Of a stretch of 19,823 nucleotides of DNA, positions 1 through 8,218 are shown piece by piece. The stretch spans positions 1 to 19,823 of the forward strand of contig LJUF01000105.1 of NCBI GenBank assembly GCA_001303665.1. Direction: 5' to 3'. Within the stretch, counting starts at the first letter, position 1, and each line of letters starts with the position of its first letter. The notes beneath the pieces are model-generated. The model was given only the letters and a program-made list of their open reading frames with translations. It had not been told where the DNA came from and did no database searches. Made by a program: the position numbers and the translations under genes. Source of the DNA: Phycisphaerae bacterium SM23_33. Lineage in GTDB: Bacteria; Planctomycetota; Phycisphaerae; SM23-33.

Positions 1-1505
1 TCGCCGCTCTGCCCGCCGGCGGCCAGTGTGTTCGGCTTGACCTCCCGCGGCTTGCGGACCGCCGCGCCGGGCAGCAGCTTGTTCTCCCAGGCGTAGCTGC
101 GGCCGGGCTCCACGCGGAAGCTCTGCACCCGCCGCAGACCCACCACCACCTCGGAGCCGCCGGACAGCGTGACCTCGTACCGGTCGGCCTTGTCCACCAC
201 GTCGCGCCAGCGGAACTCCGTGTTCAACGAGCGGTTGTTGCCCAGGCCCTTCATCCCTGTCACGTAGGCAATGGCCGGGTAGCTCTTGTCCTTGCGAACG
301 TCCAGGTGGATGGCGTTGGGGTAGGTCCCGCCGGCTGAGACGGCGACGTACCGCGCCCCGCCCCAGGCGAAGTCGGCAATGACGCCCCGGTGGGCCGAGA
401 GCATCGCCTCGTAGAAGGGATGCGCCGACTCCCAGGCCGACGTGAGCGTAAGGAACGGCAGGTCCGCCTCGACCGGCGCGGCCTTGACCAGCCGCAGCAT
501 GTCGTGGGCTTCCCAGAAGCTCTTGCCCTGGTCGGTCTTGATGTCCCAGTCGGGCTTGCCCCAGATGGCCTGCATGCTCATGGCCATGGACAGCCCCCCG
601 CGGTCCGTCCGGCGAGAGGCCGAGGCGTAGTCGAGCACGCCGTGACCGGAGATAGCCAGGTTGAACACCTCCGGATGGCGCAGGCCCAGGTGCAGGGCCC
701 CGCTGCCGGAGGCCCCGCCCCGGCAGCCGGTGACCAGAATCCGATTCCGGCCGACCGGCCAGGTCTTCGCCGCCCAGTCCACGAACGCCAGCAGCCGCCG
801 CTCCGTATAGGGCTGGATGACGCCCTGAGCGAACGATTTCAGCGTGCCCAGCGCTTCGTGATAGCCGCACCACCAGCTGTTGATGGGGAAGTCGTGCGGG
901 CACAGCACGGTGCTGTCGCGCTCGATGCGGTAGTGCGTCCGCCAGTAGGAGTGCCCGTCGCGGTGCAGGTTCAGTTCCAGTGGAACGCCCTCGCCGAGCT
1001 GGTCGGGCACGCCCACCGACCAGTTGTAGTACTGCGAGGGCACGTTGGCGTACTCCGGGCAGCCCACCCAGCGGACGTATTGCAGCCGCCGCTGCTTGTA
1101 ATTGAAGAACGGCATCTTCGGCAGCTCGCGCTGGAAGACCGGCTCTCCCTCGCCGGCCTGCTCGGCCACCGGCTGGGCCAGCGAGTTGGCCTCGGAGATG
1201 TCCCGGGTGTTCTGCACGCCGTCCAGGCAGGTCACCACGGCGTAATACGCCTTGCTCGCCCGGCCGGACGTGTGCACGTACAGCCCGGCGCCGCTTGGCA
1301 GGACCCCGCCGCGCCCGCCCGCCGCAGAGCCCGGGATGACCAAGCGGTCGATGACGCAGTCCCGACCGAAGTCGGCGTCCTGCCGGGCCACGTCGAACGG
1401 GTTCCAGTGACCGGTCATGATCCCGTCGGCCGTGGCGATGTAGTCGTCCACCGGCCGGTCGATGTTCCGGCCGTTGACGTTCCAGCACGACAGCGGCTCT
1501 TGACC
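1..1505 (-). CDS. C-terminal part of a broken secreted CBM9/hydrolase-like protein (runs off left edge)
   Basis: This reading frame continues the gene that begins at 2764 but lies one base out of register with it. It is open from just after a TGA at 1508-1506 to the window edge, so the true end is not visible. It begins EPLSCWNVNGRNIDRP, continues through a fibronectin-like segment (GLYVHTSGRASKAYYAVVT), and then enters an alpha/beta-hydrolase-like domain resembling the neighbour at 2870-4738 (shared landmarks: YVRWV, WWCGYHEALG, YTERRLL, SGSGALHLG). Where the neighbour has the nucleophile motif GQSMGG, this protein reads GCRGGASGSG, and the Asp and His of the triad are not evident at the aligned places, so it may be non-catalytic. 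An ATG at 1418 overlaps the stop of the upstream frame (ATGA). A short separately translated protein is therefore formally possible, but a frameshift within one ancestral gene fits the homology better. Confidence 0.75.
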
Positions 1506-2764
1506 TCATCCCTCCCCACCGGGTCGGCGATTTCCTTCCAGGTGATGAAGGTCTGGCCGGCGTGGTGGAGGGCCTCGACGCCGGTGACCTGCGGCGGGAC
1601 GTCCTGCGGCCTGCCTTGGTACCAGACGTCCAGGCAGGGGGCCTCGGCGTTCCAGAACGGGCAGGCCTTGAAGAAGAAGCCACCGTTGGCCGCGCCGGAA
1701 ACCCACTTCTTCACGGCCTCGGTCACGTCGAAGCGATCATACCAGGGCCCGCGCACGGCCGCCGGCTTGCCGGAGGCCCTGGCCGTGCCCCCGGCCTTGA
1801 AGGCCGAGAACAGCGGGTAGATCTCGATGTCCACCATGGCCTCGTCCATCCGCCCGTCCACCTGCGTGGTGCGAAAGACCAGCAGGTCGGCCCGGTAGAC
1901 CCTGGCCCGGCCGGGCAGCTTCGACAACTCGAAGCGGACCACGCCCGCCCCGTTGGCGGCCGGAAGGATTTCCACGTCCTGCTTCCGGAGGACCGGCTTT
2001 TCGGGCGCCTTGCCTGGCTCAGGCTCGGGAGGTTCCTTGAGCAGCAGTCGGCCGAAGCGGTCGGGCAGGTGGCTGTCGCCGGAGTAGGTGGGCGACCAGG
2101 CGGCCTCCTGGAGCGACCCGGTCACCCGGCGGTTGCGGTTGAAGTTGGCGATCCAGTCGGTGGGCAGCTCGGCCCGCCCAGCCATCTGGATCAGCGGGAT
2201 CGCCACCTCCAGGACGTACTCGCTTTTCCCGCGCCCGGCGGCGGCCTGGAAGCCGCAGTTCCAGGACGCGTCCTTGCCCCGGCCGTCGTACGTGCTGCCG
2301 ACGGCGTTGACGCCGAAGTGCCAGTACACCCCACCGGTACCCAGGAACATCTCGATGGAATCATCGTCCCAAACCGGCCCGTCGTGGCCGCGGCGGGTGG
2401 CCTGGAGCTTGCTCATGAGCGGCTCGAAGGCCTGCACGCCCACGTACAGCATCTTGTCGTCGCGCAGGAGCTTGACGGCCGTGGGCTGGGCCGCCCCGGC
2501 CCCGCCGTCCAGCGTCCGCGCCAACTGCAGCGTGGCAGCCTTCTCCCAGATGCCCTCGTCCAGCTTGCCGTCGAGCGTCGGGCCCTGCTTGGTCCGGGGC
2601 ACGTAGGCGGTCGGCGGTTGGCCGCGGGGCACGTCCGGCCCCGCGGCCGGACCGGCCTTGGGGGCCTGCCCCAGCCGCATCGTCACCATCTCCGCGCTCG
2701 CCCAGGACACCGCGACCGCCGTCAACGCCAGCAGCACGCCCGCTTTCATCCATCGCGCACTCAT
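1415..2764 (-). CDS. N-terminal part of the same protein: signal peptide, CBM9-like domain, DNRLRE-like domain, then frameshift
   Basis: The start is the ATG at 2764, with GGGAGG about nine bases upstream. Residues 1-24 form a signal peptide with a hydrophobic core (VLLALTAVAVSWASA). Residues from about 50 to 215 look like a CBM9 / DOMON-type carbohydrate-binding domain (LDGKLDEGIWEKA, DDSIEMFLG, YVLEVAIPL). A following segment of about 110 residues (RVYRADLLVFRTTQ to PCLDVWYQG) looks like a DNRLRE/CBM96-type beta domain. A fibronectin-like start follows (HHAGQTFITWKEI), and then the frame degrades into low-complexity sequence (RAGTSTAGTSTGRW) and stops at 1415. The real protein continues in the frame at 1-1505. 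The gene lies 105 bp downstream of the paralogue at 2870-4738 on the same strand, probably in one transcription unit. The domain assignments come from family knowledge and were not tested by profile search. Confidence 0.78.
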   Translation of the reverse strand: MSARWMKAGVLLALTAVAVSWASAEMVTMRLGQAPKAGPAAGPDVPRGQPPTAYVPRTKQGPTLDGKLDEGIWEKAATLQLARTLDGGAGAAQPTAVKLLRDDKMLYVGVQAFEPLMSKLQATRRGHDGPVWDDDSIEMFLGTGGVYWHFGVNAVGSTYDGRGKDASWNCGFQAAAGRGKSEYVLEVAIPLIQMAGRAELPTDWIANFNRNRRVTGSLQEAAWSPTYSGDSHLPDRFGRLLLKEPPEPEPGKAPEKPVLRKQDVEILPAANGAGVVRFELSKLPGRARVYRADLLVFRTTQVDGRMDEAMVDIEIYPLFSAFKAGGTARASGKPAAVRGPWYDRFDVTEAVKKWVSGAANGGFFFKACPFWNAEAPCLDVWYQGRPQDVPPQVTGVEALHHAGQTFITWKEIADPVGRDEVKSRCRAGTSTAGTSTGRWTTTSPRPTGS

Positions 2765-2869
2765 AGGATTCGGCCTCCCATCACGGGCTCCTGCCCGTTC
2801 CTACCACCATCAATGCCCCGCTGCCGGCCGCGCCGCAGGCCCAGCTGCCCGGCACCCGGCCACCTGTGG

Positions 2870-4738
2870 CTACCTGAAAATCTTTATTCTGTTCTTGCCC
2901 TTGGCCACCTTGACCTGCTCCAGCGTCACCAGGCCCAACTGGTCGGCCACGGCCGCGCCGGACTGGACCTCCTTGCCGTCGGGCACCGAGGTATTGGTCC
3001 ATTTGAACCTCTCGCCCGGCGCGGCCTTGAAATTCTGGCATCGCCGGGGCGTCATGTCCACGGTGCATTCCTCCTTCGGGGCTCCGTGCTGCCCGCTGGT
3101 CAGAAAGATGGTAACCTCATATCGGTCCTTCTCGTCGGCGGCATCCTCCCAGCGAAGGTGGCTGTTGATCTGCCCGGCCGAATCCCCGTCGAACGGGTCC
3201 TGCCGGGGCTTTTCGTTGCGGACGGGGACCGTCTTGGGCTGCGGCAGCTTCCTGGCCGTTCCCAGGTCGTCGTCCAGCGAGCAGTTAACGAAGGCCGGCA
3301 GCGACTTGTCCAGGGCCATGGTTCGGGGGTCGAACATGAAGATGGCCCGCTCGCTGTGTCCGCCCAGCCCCCAGCGGAAGACGAAGGCCCGCTTGGTCTC
3401 CTGGAGAGCCCGCACGAACTTGACCGCCTGCTCCCAGCCGATGGCACCGTCGTTCTTGCCGTTGGCGAAGCTGAAGAACGGCGTCTCCTGGGTGGGGTAT
3501 TTCCGCAGCCACCAGGCCAGGTCCATCCATTCGTCGAACTTGGCCCCGTTGTAGTTCATGTACTGGTAGCGTTCGCCCCACTTGCTCTGCTCGCCGTTTC
3601 GGAACCAGCCGTTGTCCGGCCAGCAGGCGATGCCGACCCAGGAGTTGACGTAGGCGAACAGCTCCCCGCGCTTGCCGCCGATGTGCAGGGCGCCGGTGCC
3701 GCCCATGGACTGGCCCTCGATGAAGATCCGGTTCGGGTCGATCTTCCAGTGCCCGCGGACCCAGTCCATCATGCTCAGCACCCGGCGCTCGGTATAGTTG
3801 CGGATGACGCCGTCCGGCCGGAGGCGGCGGATGCCCAGGTCCTCGTGGTAGCCGTACCACCAGTCCTGCACCGGGTCGTTCATGGACGAAATGCGGATGC
3901 AGGACGGCCCCACGCCGTACCAGTACGTGCCCGCATCCTGGCTGCCGCCCCAGCCGTGCACCATCACCTGCAAGGCGGCCGGCTGGGACGGGTCGTACTT
4001 GCCCGGCACAGCCACCGCCCAGATGAACACCCGCGGCAGGTTCGAATACGGCTCGTGCACCCAGCGCAGGTAATACCGCACCTCGGCCGGCCCTTCCTGG
4101 TACATGTAGTGCTCCTTGGGGCCGATCGGGCGGATTCTCTGAAGCACGGGCTGGGGTTCGCCCGAGGCCTCGGCCACCGGCGGGGCGAGGGAGTTGCCTT
4201 TGCCGATGGTCCTGTCCACTTCGCCGGCGCGGGCCACCAGCACCGCGTAATAGAATTTGCCGGGCTTTTCCTGCTTATCCAGCGTGTGCACGAAAAGCTC
4301 GGCGCCGTTGGGCAGAGGCTTCTCATCCTCGATGCAGACGGTCGGGAGCAGGGCGCTCCGCCAGTGGTTCCGGTTCCGGCCGGGGTAGTAGATGGAAAGC
4401 GGCGCGACCTCGCCGACCTTCTCGGCCGCCGCCAGCGAGGCCGCGTCGGCGATGGGCTTGGCGGAGCGGTACACCCAATATCGCACGCCGGTCTTGGCCT
4501 TGTCGGCCTTGTCGCGCTCGGCCAGGCGGCGCTTGTGGTCAGCCGCCTCCAGCCCGCCGGCCATTCTCTGCTCGGCGCTCAGTTCCCCGTAGGTCTCCAC
4601 CGCCTGCCAGGTCAGGAAGGTCTGGCCGCTGCGATGAAAGGCCCCGAGGCCCTTCACCTGCTCGCCGTCGGCACGCCCAGCCAAGGCCACCAGCAGACCG
4701 AAAAGTCCAACCAACAAGAGAGGTTTTCCGACCTTCAT
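2870..4738 (-). CDS. Secreted alpha/beta hydrolase (esterase/peptidase-like) with N-terminal fibronectin-like domain
   Basis: A 622-residue exported enzyme. The start at 4738 has AAAGGAG (4747-4753) eight bases upstream and opens with a clear signal peptide (lysines, then LLLVGLFGLLVALA, ending near ADG25). Residues about 28-190 form a fibronectin-like module (SGQTFLTW, VRYWVYRSAKPI). Residues about 215-470 form an alpha/beta-hydrolase fold with an oxyanion-type HGWGG at 261-265, nucleophile motif G-Q-S-M-G with Ser344, candidate acid Asp430 (NGKND) and candidate base His461 (GGHSE). A C-terminal beta-rich tail of about 130 residues follows. The overall form resembles secreted PHB-depolymerase/feruloyl-esterase-like proteins of planctomycetes, but the substrate cannot be read from the sequence. 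It is probably co-transcribed with its degenerate, CBM9-carrying paralogue downstream, which suggests action on an extracellular polymer. The hydrolase call is firm; substrate class is inference. Confidence 0.85.
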   Translation of the reverse strand: MKVGKPLLLVGLFGLLVALAGRADGEQVKGLGAFHRSGQTFLTWQAVETYGELSAEQRMAGGLEAADHKRRLAERDKADKAKTGVRYWVYRSAKPIADAASLAAAEKVGEVAPLSIYYPGRNRNHWRSALLPTVCIEDEKPLPNGAELFVHTLDKQEKPGKFYYAVLVARAGEVDRTIGKGNSLAPPVAEASGEPQPVLQRIRPIGPKEHYMYQEGPAEVRYYLRWVHEPYSNLPRVFIWAVAVPGKYDPSQPAALQVMVHGWGGSQDAGTYWYGVGPSCIRISSMNDPVQDWWYGYHEDLGIRRLRPDGVIRNYTERRVLSMMDWVRGHWKIDPNRIFIEGQSMGGTGALHIGGKRGELFAYVNSWVGIACWPDNGWFRNGEQSKWGERYQYMNYNGAKFDEWMDLAWWLRKYPTQETPFFSFANGKNDGAIGWEQAVKFVRALQETKRAFVFRWGLGGHSERAIFMFDPRTMALDKSLPAFVNCSLDDDLGTARKLPQPKTVPVRNEKPRQDPFDGDSAGQINSHLRWEDAADEKDRYEVTIFLTSGQHGAPKEECTVDMTPRRCQNFKAAPGERFKWTNTSVPDGKEVQSGAAVADQLGLVTLEQVKVAKGKNRIKIFR

Positions 4739-4883
4739 GCCGCAAGCTCCTTTCTAAGGGCCTCGGTCCACTATTCAACCCAGCGCCGCGGCGACCGGGG
4801 CGGAGTTTTGGCTTTTTGGGCCAAACGACCTGCGCGGCTGTCGCGGCGAGGGGCCCGGCAGGTCTGCCGCGTGTTGTCGGGGG

Positions 4884-5366
4884 TCAGCCCCGCCCGGGGA
4901 TCTCCTTCAGCCGGGCGGTGATCCGGTTCCAGTGCGTGCCTCGCCAAAGGAGCTTGCCGCAGCGGCTGCATCGCCAGAACTGCTCGTAGGCGGCGTAGGC
5001 CTTCGGGGGGGCGTCGCCTTGAATGGACTGCTTCTGCACCTCCGCAAGCTCCCCCCCGCAGGCCATGCAGCGCGGCTCCGGCCGGACAGGCAGCTTGAAC
5101 TCCCGCAACACAAAGGACAACTGCTGGAGCTTGTTCAGCTCGCGGGGGACGAAGAGGGCCTTGACCGTCTTGTCGCGAATCAGGTTCCGCTCGAACAGTT
5201 TCCCGTCGCTGGAAAGCAGGGTCGCGGCGGTTTGCACCGCGCGGCGGATGAGGCGCTGGTCGTCGATGCCGTAAGTGAATTCGGCGTCGTAGCCGGCCGC
5301 ACGCAGCCAGCGCGCCAGCCCGCCCAGCATGGCATCGCAGACGAACTCCGGCCCGGCCTCGCCCAT
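4884..5366 (-). CDS. Mut7-C RNase domain protein with C-terminal zinc ribbon
   Basis: A 160-residue protein that is a complete stand-alone Mut7-C (PF01927, former DUF82) protein. Residues 8-95 carry the PIN-like nuclease core: FVCDAMLGGLARWLRAAGYD at 8-27, DDQRLIRRAV at 35-44, and LLSSDGKL at 50-57, with Asp11, Asp35/36 and Asp54 as candidate metal ligands. Residues 100-136 form a zinc ribbon (C-x2-C at 100-103 and C-x2-C at 133-136), followed by the family-typical WRGTHW at 141-146. Mut7-C is named for the C-terminal domain of C. elegans MUT-7 and is predicted to be an RNase; bacterial copies are largely uncharacterised. The open frame extends upstream, but the extension is antisense to the radical SAM gene, so the ATG at 5366 just before the conserved core is chosen. 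The upstream SD is poor. The gene is divergent from the radical SAM gene with 84 bp between them. Confidence 0.85.
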   Translation of the reverse strand: MGEAGPEFVCDAMLGGLARWLRAAGYDAEFTYGIDDQRLIRRAVQTAATLLSSDGKLFERNLIRDKTVKALFVPRELNKLQQLSFVLREFKLPVRPEPRCMACGGELAEVQKQSIQGDAPPKAYAAYEQFWRCSRCGKLLWRGTHWNRITARLKEIPGRG

Positions 5367-5450
5367 GCCGGCATGATACCCGCCGGGGCGGGCGGCGTCT
5401 TGCCTCCAGCCCATGGTATTGCAACGGGCGCTTTTGGTAGGCTGTATGAG

Positions 5451-6314
5451 ATGGGTCAGGCAAAGCAGCGAAAGACCGGCCGGCTGGGCGTGCGGGAGGT
5501 TCAATGCAAGAGCGCCTTGGTTGACTCGGGCATTTGCGACTACGCATTGAACTGCTATACGGGCTGCGCGCACGCGTGCTCGTACTGCTACGCCCGGTTC
5601 ATGGGCAGGTTCCATCACCCGGGCGAGCCCTGGGGCGGCTTCGTTGACGCCAAGGTGAACTCCCCGGAGGTGCTGGCGCGTCAGCTTCGGGGCCGGGGCC
5701 TGTCCGGCGGCGGGAGCGTCTTTATGTCCAGCGTGTGCGACCCCTACCAGCCGGCGGAGGAAAAATTCCAGCTTACCCGCCGCTGCCTGGCCATGCTCCT
5801 GGAAGCGGGCTTCGAGGTGCACCTTCAGACCAAGAGCGCCCTGGTGCAGCGGGATTTCGACCTGCTGGCCGGCCGAAAGAACGTCAGCCTCTGCGAAACC
5901 ATCACCACCATGGACGAGGACCTGGCCGGTGAGGTGGAGCCGCGTGCGGCCCCGCCGGCCGCCCGCCTGGAAACGCTGCGCCTGGCCAAGCGGGCCCGGA
6001 TACCAGTGAAGGCCTTCGTCGGTCCGGTGTTGCCGGGACTAAGCGACACGGCCGAGTCCCTGAAGACACTCTTCTCGCAACTGGCGCCGCTGAAGGTCAA
6101 TGAGGTGTACGTAGACCGGCTGAATCGCCGCTGGGGCGTTTGGCCCTCGCTGCAAAAGATGCTCCGCCGGATTGCCCCCGAGGCCCTCGGCCCCACGCGG
6201 GCCATGCTCTTTGACGAGTCCGGAAGCCAGGCATACGGCCGCGCGCTTCGCTCGACGGTCCAGCGGGCCGCAAAGGCCGCCGGGCTGGCCGCCCCGCTGA
6301 ACATGGTGTTCTGA
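5451..6314 (+). CDS. SplB-like radical SAM protein
   Basis: A 287-residue radical SAM protein of the spore-photoproduct-lyase-like / Rv2578c-PA0069 group. The cluster motif is C-x3-C-x2-C at Cys39, Cys43 and Cys46 (CAHACSYC), preceded by LNCYTG, as is typical of that group (N-Y-x-G-C-x-H-x-C-x-Y-C). VFMSSVCDPYQPAE and LQTKSALVQRDFDLL follow the usual SplB-like order, and the late motif PVLPGLSD is present. The group contains DNA-repair photolyase relatives, but most members have no demonstrated reaction. The open frame runs back to 4932 antisense to the Mut7-C gene; the ATG at 5451 is the only in-frame ATG before the conserved start (VQCKSAL) and is adopted, though its SD is weak and the transcript could be nearly leaderless. 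The stop TGA (6312-6314) directly abuts the stop of rny on the other strand. Confidence 0.88.
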   Translation: MGQAKQRKTGRLGVREVQCKSALVDSGICDYALNCYTGCAHACSYCYARFMGRFHHPGEPWGGFVDAKVNSPEVLARQLRGRGLSGGGSVFMSSVCDPYQPAEEKFQLTRRCLAMLLEAGFEVHLQTKSALVQRDFDLLAGRKNVSLCETITTMDEDLAGEVEPRAAPPAARLETLRLAKRARIPVKAFVGPVLPGLSDTAESLKTLFSQLAPLKVNEVYVDRLNRRWGVWPSLQKMLRRIAPEALGPTRAMLFDESGSQAYGRALRSTVQRAAKAAGLAAPLNMVF

Positions 6315-7904
6315 TTACCGGGCGTACTCCACGTACCGGAGCTCGCGGATGAGGGTCACCTTGACCTCGCCGGGGTACTGCATCTCTTCCTCGACGCGCT
6401 TGGCGATGTCGTGGGCGACCTTGGCGGCCAGGCGGTCGTCCACCATTTCGGCGTCGACCAGGACGCGGACTTCCCTGCCGGCCTGGATGGCGTAGGCCTG
6501 CTTGACCCCCTCGAAGGCGGCGGCGATTCCCTCCAGCTTCTCCAGCCGCTGGACGTACCGTTCCAGCGTTTCGCGGCGGGCGCCGGGGCGGGAGGCGCTG
6601 ATGGCGTCGGCGGCCGCCACGATCGGGGTGTACACGAACCGCGTCTGGACGTCGCCGTGGTGCCCGGCGGCGGCCTCGATGACCTCTTCCTTCTCACCGT
6701 AGCGCTTGCATAACTCGGCCCCGATCTCCGGGTGGCCGCCTTCCACCTCGTGGTCCACGGCCTTGCCGATGTCGTGCAGCAGCCCGCACCGCCGGGCGAG
6801 GGCGCCGCTGACGCCGATCTCGTCGGCGATAACCTGCGACAGGTAGGCCACCTCCATGCAGTGCTTCAGCACGTTCTGGCCGTAGCTGGTGCGGTAGTGC
6901 AGCCGGCCCAGCAGCCCCACGAGCTTGGGGTGGACGCCGCGGACGTTCGCGTCCAGCAGCGTCTGCTTGCCGACCTCCTGAATGTGCCGATTGACTTCCT
7001 TCTGCGTCTCGGCCACGAGCTCTTCGATACGCGAAGGATGAATTCGCCCGTCCTGGATGAGCTTCTCCAGGGACAGCCGGGCCACCTCGCGCCGCACCGG
7101 GTCGAACCCGGAAACCACCACCACCCCGGGCGTGTCGTCCACGATCACGTCCACCCCGGTGGCCTTCTCAAACGCCCGGATGTTCCGGCCCTCCCGGCCG
7201 ATGACCCGGCCCTTCATGTCATCGGAGGGAATGTCCACGGTAGAGACGGTGCTTTCGCCGGTATGCTCGGCCGCGTACCGCTGGATCGCGGTGATGATGA
7301 TCTCCCGGGCCCGCGGTTCGGCCGTTTCCTCGGCCTTCTCCAGCTCCCGCTGGACCATCTGGGCAGCTTCCCTCTGGATGTCCTTTTCGACCCGCTCCAG
7401 CAGCAGTTGCCTGGCCTCCTCGGCCGTCATGTTGGCCACCTTCATAAGCTGGGTCTTCTGCTGCGCAATCAGGTCGTTGAGCTGGCGGTCCTTGGCGACC
7501 AGGGCCTTTTCCCGCTCGTTGATGGCCCTTTCGGCCGTTTCCACCGAGCGCTCCTTGGCCGCCAGCGTCTCCATCTTCTGGTCGACGAGGTCCTCCCGCT
7601 TGGAGAGGCGTTTCTCCTCGTTGCGGAGTTCGGCCCTTACGGTTTGGGTTTCGGCGTCGAATTCCGCCCGACGTTCGATGAACTCGCTCTTGGCCTCTGC
7701 CTCGGCCCTGGCCTTGATGCGCTCGGCCTCGGCCTCCGCGGCGGCGATCCGAGCCTGCAACTCTTTTTCCAGCGCCGTCTTCTGCAGTTTGCGCACCAGC
7801 GCCTGAATCACCAGCCCCACCAGCACGCCTGCCACGAGCGTGATCGCCATCGCCCCCGCCAAGAGACCCGCGGACACCTCTCCCAAAAGCGCGCTTATCG
7901 GCAT
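6315..7904 (-). CDS. rny: Ribonuclease Y
   Basis: A 529-residue endoribonuclease that starts mRNA decay at the inner membrane. The order of parts is canonical. A single N-terminal transmembrane helix lies at about 11-36. A long charged coiled coil covers about 38-205 (alternating Glu/Lys/Arg/Ala). A KH domain at about 225-290 carries the RNA-binding loop GREGRNIR (237-243). An HD phosphohydrolase domain has the catalytic pair His377-Asp378 in LLHDIGKA, with a further HH in AAGHHGD. Length matches the family (about 520). The ATG at 7904 is chosen over an in-frame GTG at 7949 because AAAGGA lies seven bases upstream and because the shorter form starts just before the membrane helix. It is convergent with the radical SAM gene with no intergenic base. 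A 6S-RNA-like fold lies about 100 bp upstream on the same strand, and a candidate sigma-70 promoter lies at 8478-8505. Confidence 0.96.
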   Translation of the reverse strand: MPISALLGEVSAGLLAGAMAITLVAGVLVGLVIQALVRKLQKTALEKELQARIAAAEAEAERIKARAEAEAKSEFIERRAEFDAETQTVRAELRNEEKRLSKREDLVDQKMETLAAKERSVETAERAINEREKALVAKDRQLNDLIAQQKTQLMKVANMTAEEARQLLLERVEKDIQREAAQMVQRELEKAEETAEPRAREIIITAIQRYAAEHTGESTVSTVDIPSDDMKGRVIGREGRNIRAFEKATGVDVIVDDTPGVVVVSGFDPVRREVARLSLEKLIQDGRIHPSRIEELVAETQKEVNRHIQEVGKQTLLDANVRGVHPKLVGLLGRLHYRTSYGQNVLKHCMEVAYLSQVIADEIGVSGALARRCGLLHDIGKAVDHEVEGGHPEIGAELCKRYGEKEEVIEAAAGHHGDVQTRFVYTPIVAAADAISASRPGARRETLERYVQRLEKLEGIAAAFEGVKQAYAIQAGREVRVLVDAEMVDDRLAAKVAHDIAKRVEEEMQYPGEVKVTLIRELRYVEYAR

Positions 7905-8009
7905 TTCAAGATCCTTTCCGACTGGCGGCTGAGAGCGCTTCGGCCGCACCGCTGAGGCAGATGCCGATGGCGCCGTGCCGACGGCAGGCAGGTTCGTTCC
8001 CCCTCAGGT

Positions 8010-8157
8010 CAGAATGAGTTCACGCAGCCCGGGACGTATCTGTTCCTGCTGGATCCAGCCTTGCCTCCAGGGAACGCGCCCCGCCGGCGCCCCGGTTTCG
8101 CCGGGGGCGCCTGAGGGCTTGTTCCCACTTCGATACGTCCTTAGTCAATTCACCCAC
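8010..8157 (-). ncRNA. ssrS: 6S-RNA-like structured RNA upstream of rny
   Basis: Read on the minus strand, this stretch folds as one long imperfect rod with a central bubble. An outer stem pairs GGGUGA..UU with AA..UCAUUC (8151-8157 region against 8012-8023, with wobbles and two mismatches). A perfect 9-bp closing stem pairs GGACGTATC (8032-8040) with GATACGTCC (8132-8140). An asymmetric bubble follows, with a small GCTG-GATC-CAGC hairpin on the long side. A distal stem pairs GGGAAC (8070-8075) with GTTCCC (8121-8126), topped by a GC-rich hairpin around 8085-8111. Closing stem, asymmetric bubble with a small hairpin on one side, and long terminal stem is the 6S (ssrS) plan, and the length (about 150-190 nt) suits it. 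6S genes are often found near zapA, ygfA or rny. No zapA or ygfA is present here, and the orientation is inferred from rny. Confidence 0.5.
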
Positions 8158-8194
8158 GACCCTAGCTGCCATTGATCTCTATGACCCGAAGGCC

Positions 8195-8218
8195 TCGCCC
8201 CGCCCACGCGCGGGGCGA
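8195..8218. other. Perfect 9-bp GC-rich hairpin
   Basis: TCGCCCCGC (8195-8203) and GCGGGGCGA (8210-8218) are perfect complements around a six-base loop. There is no T-tract on either side. It lies just upstream of the 6S-like RNA (on the minus strand) and could end or separate a transcript coming from the promoter near 8480. Function is unknown. Confidence 0.45.

Noticed and set aside
1490..1508. Programmed -1 frameshifting as the explanation of the split gene
   Set aside because: No slippery X-XXY-YYZ heptamer or downstream pseudoknot is apparent, and about 50 residues present in the paralogue are missing at the same point.
1562..4921. 1119-codon plus-strand open frame
   Set aside because: It is antisense to the two secreted hydrolase-like genes and consists of Gly/Ala/Arg/Pro-rich sequence with no domain or motif. 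The minus-strand genes have signal peptides, SDs and recognisable motifs. GC-rich codon use keeps the opposite frame open.
7057..7806. Ser-rich plus-strand open frame
   Set aside because: It is a shadow of the rny coiled-coil region; the Ser/Ala bias is what antisense of Glu/Lys-rich codons gives.
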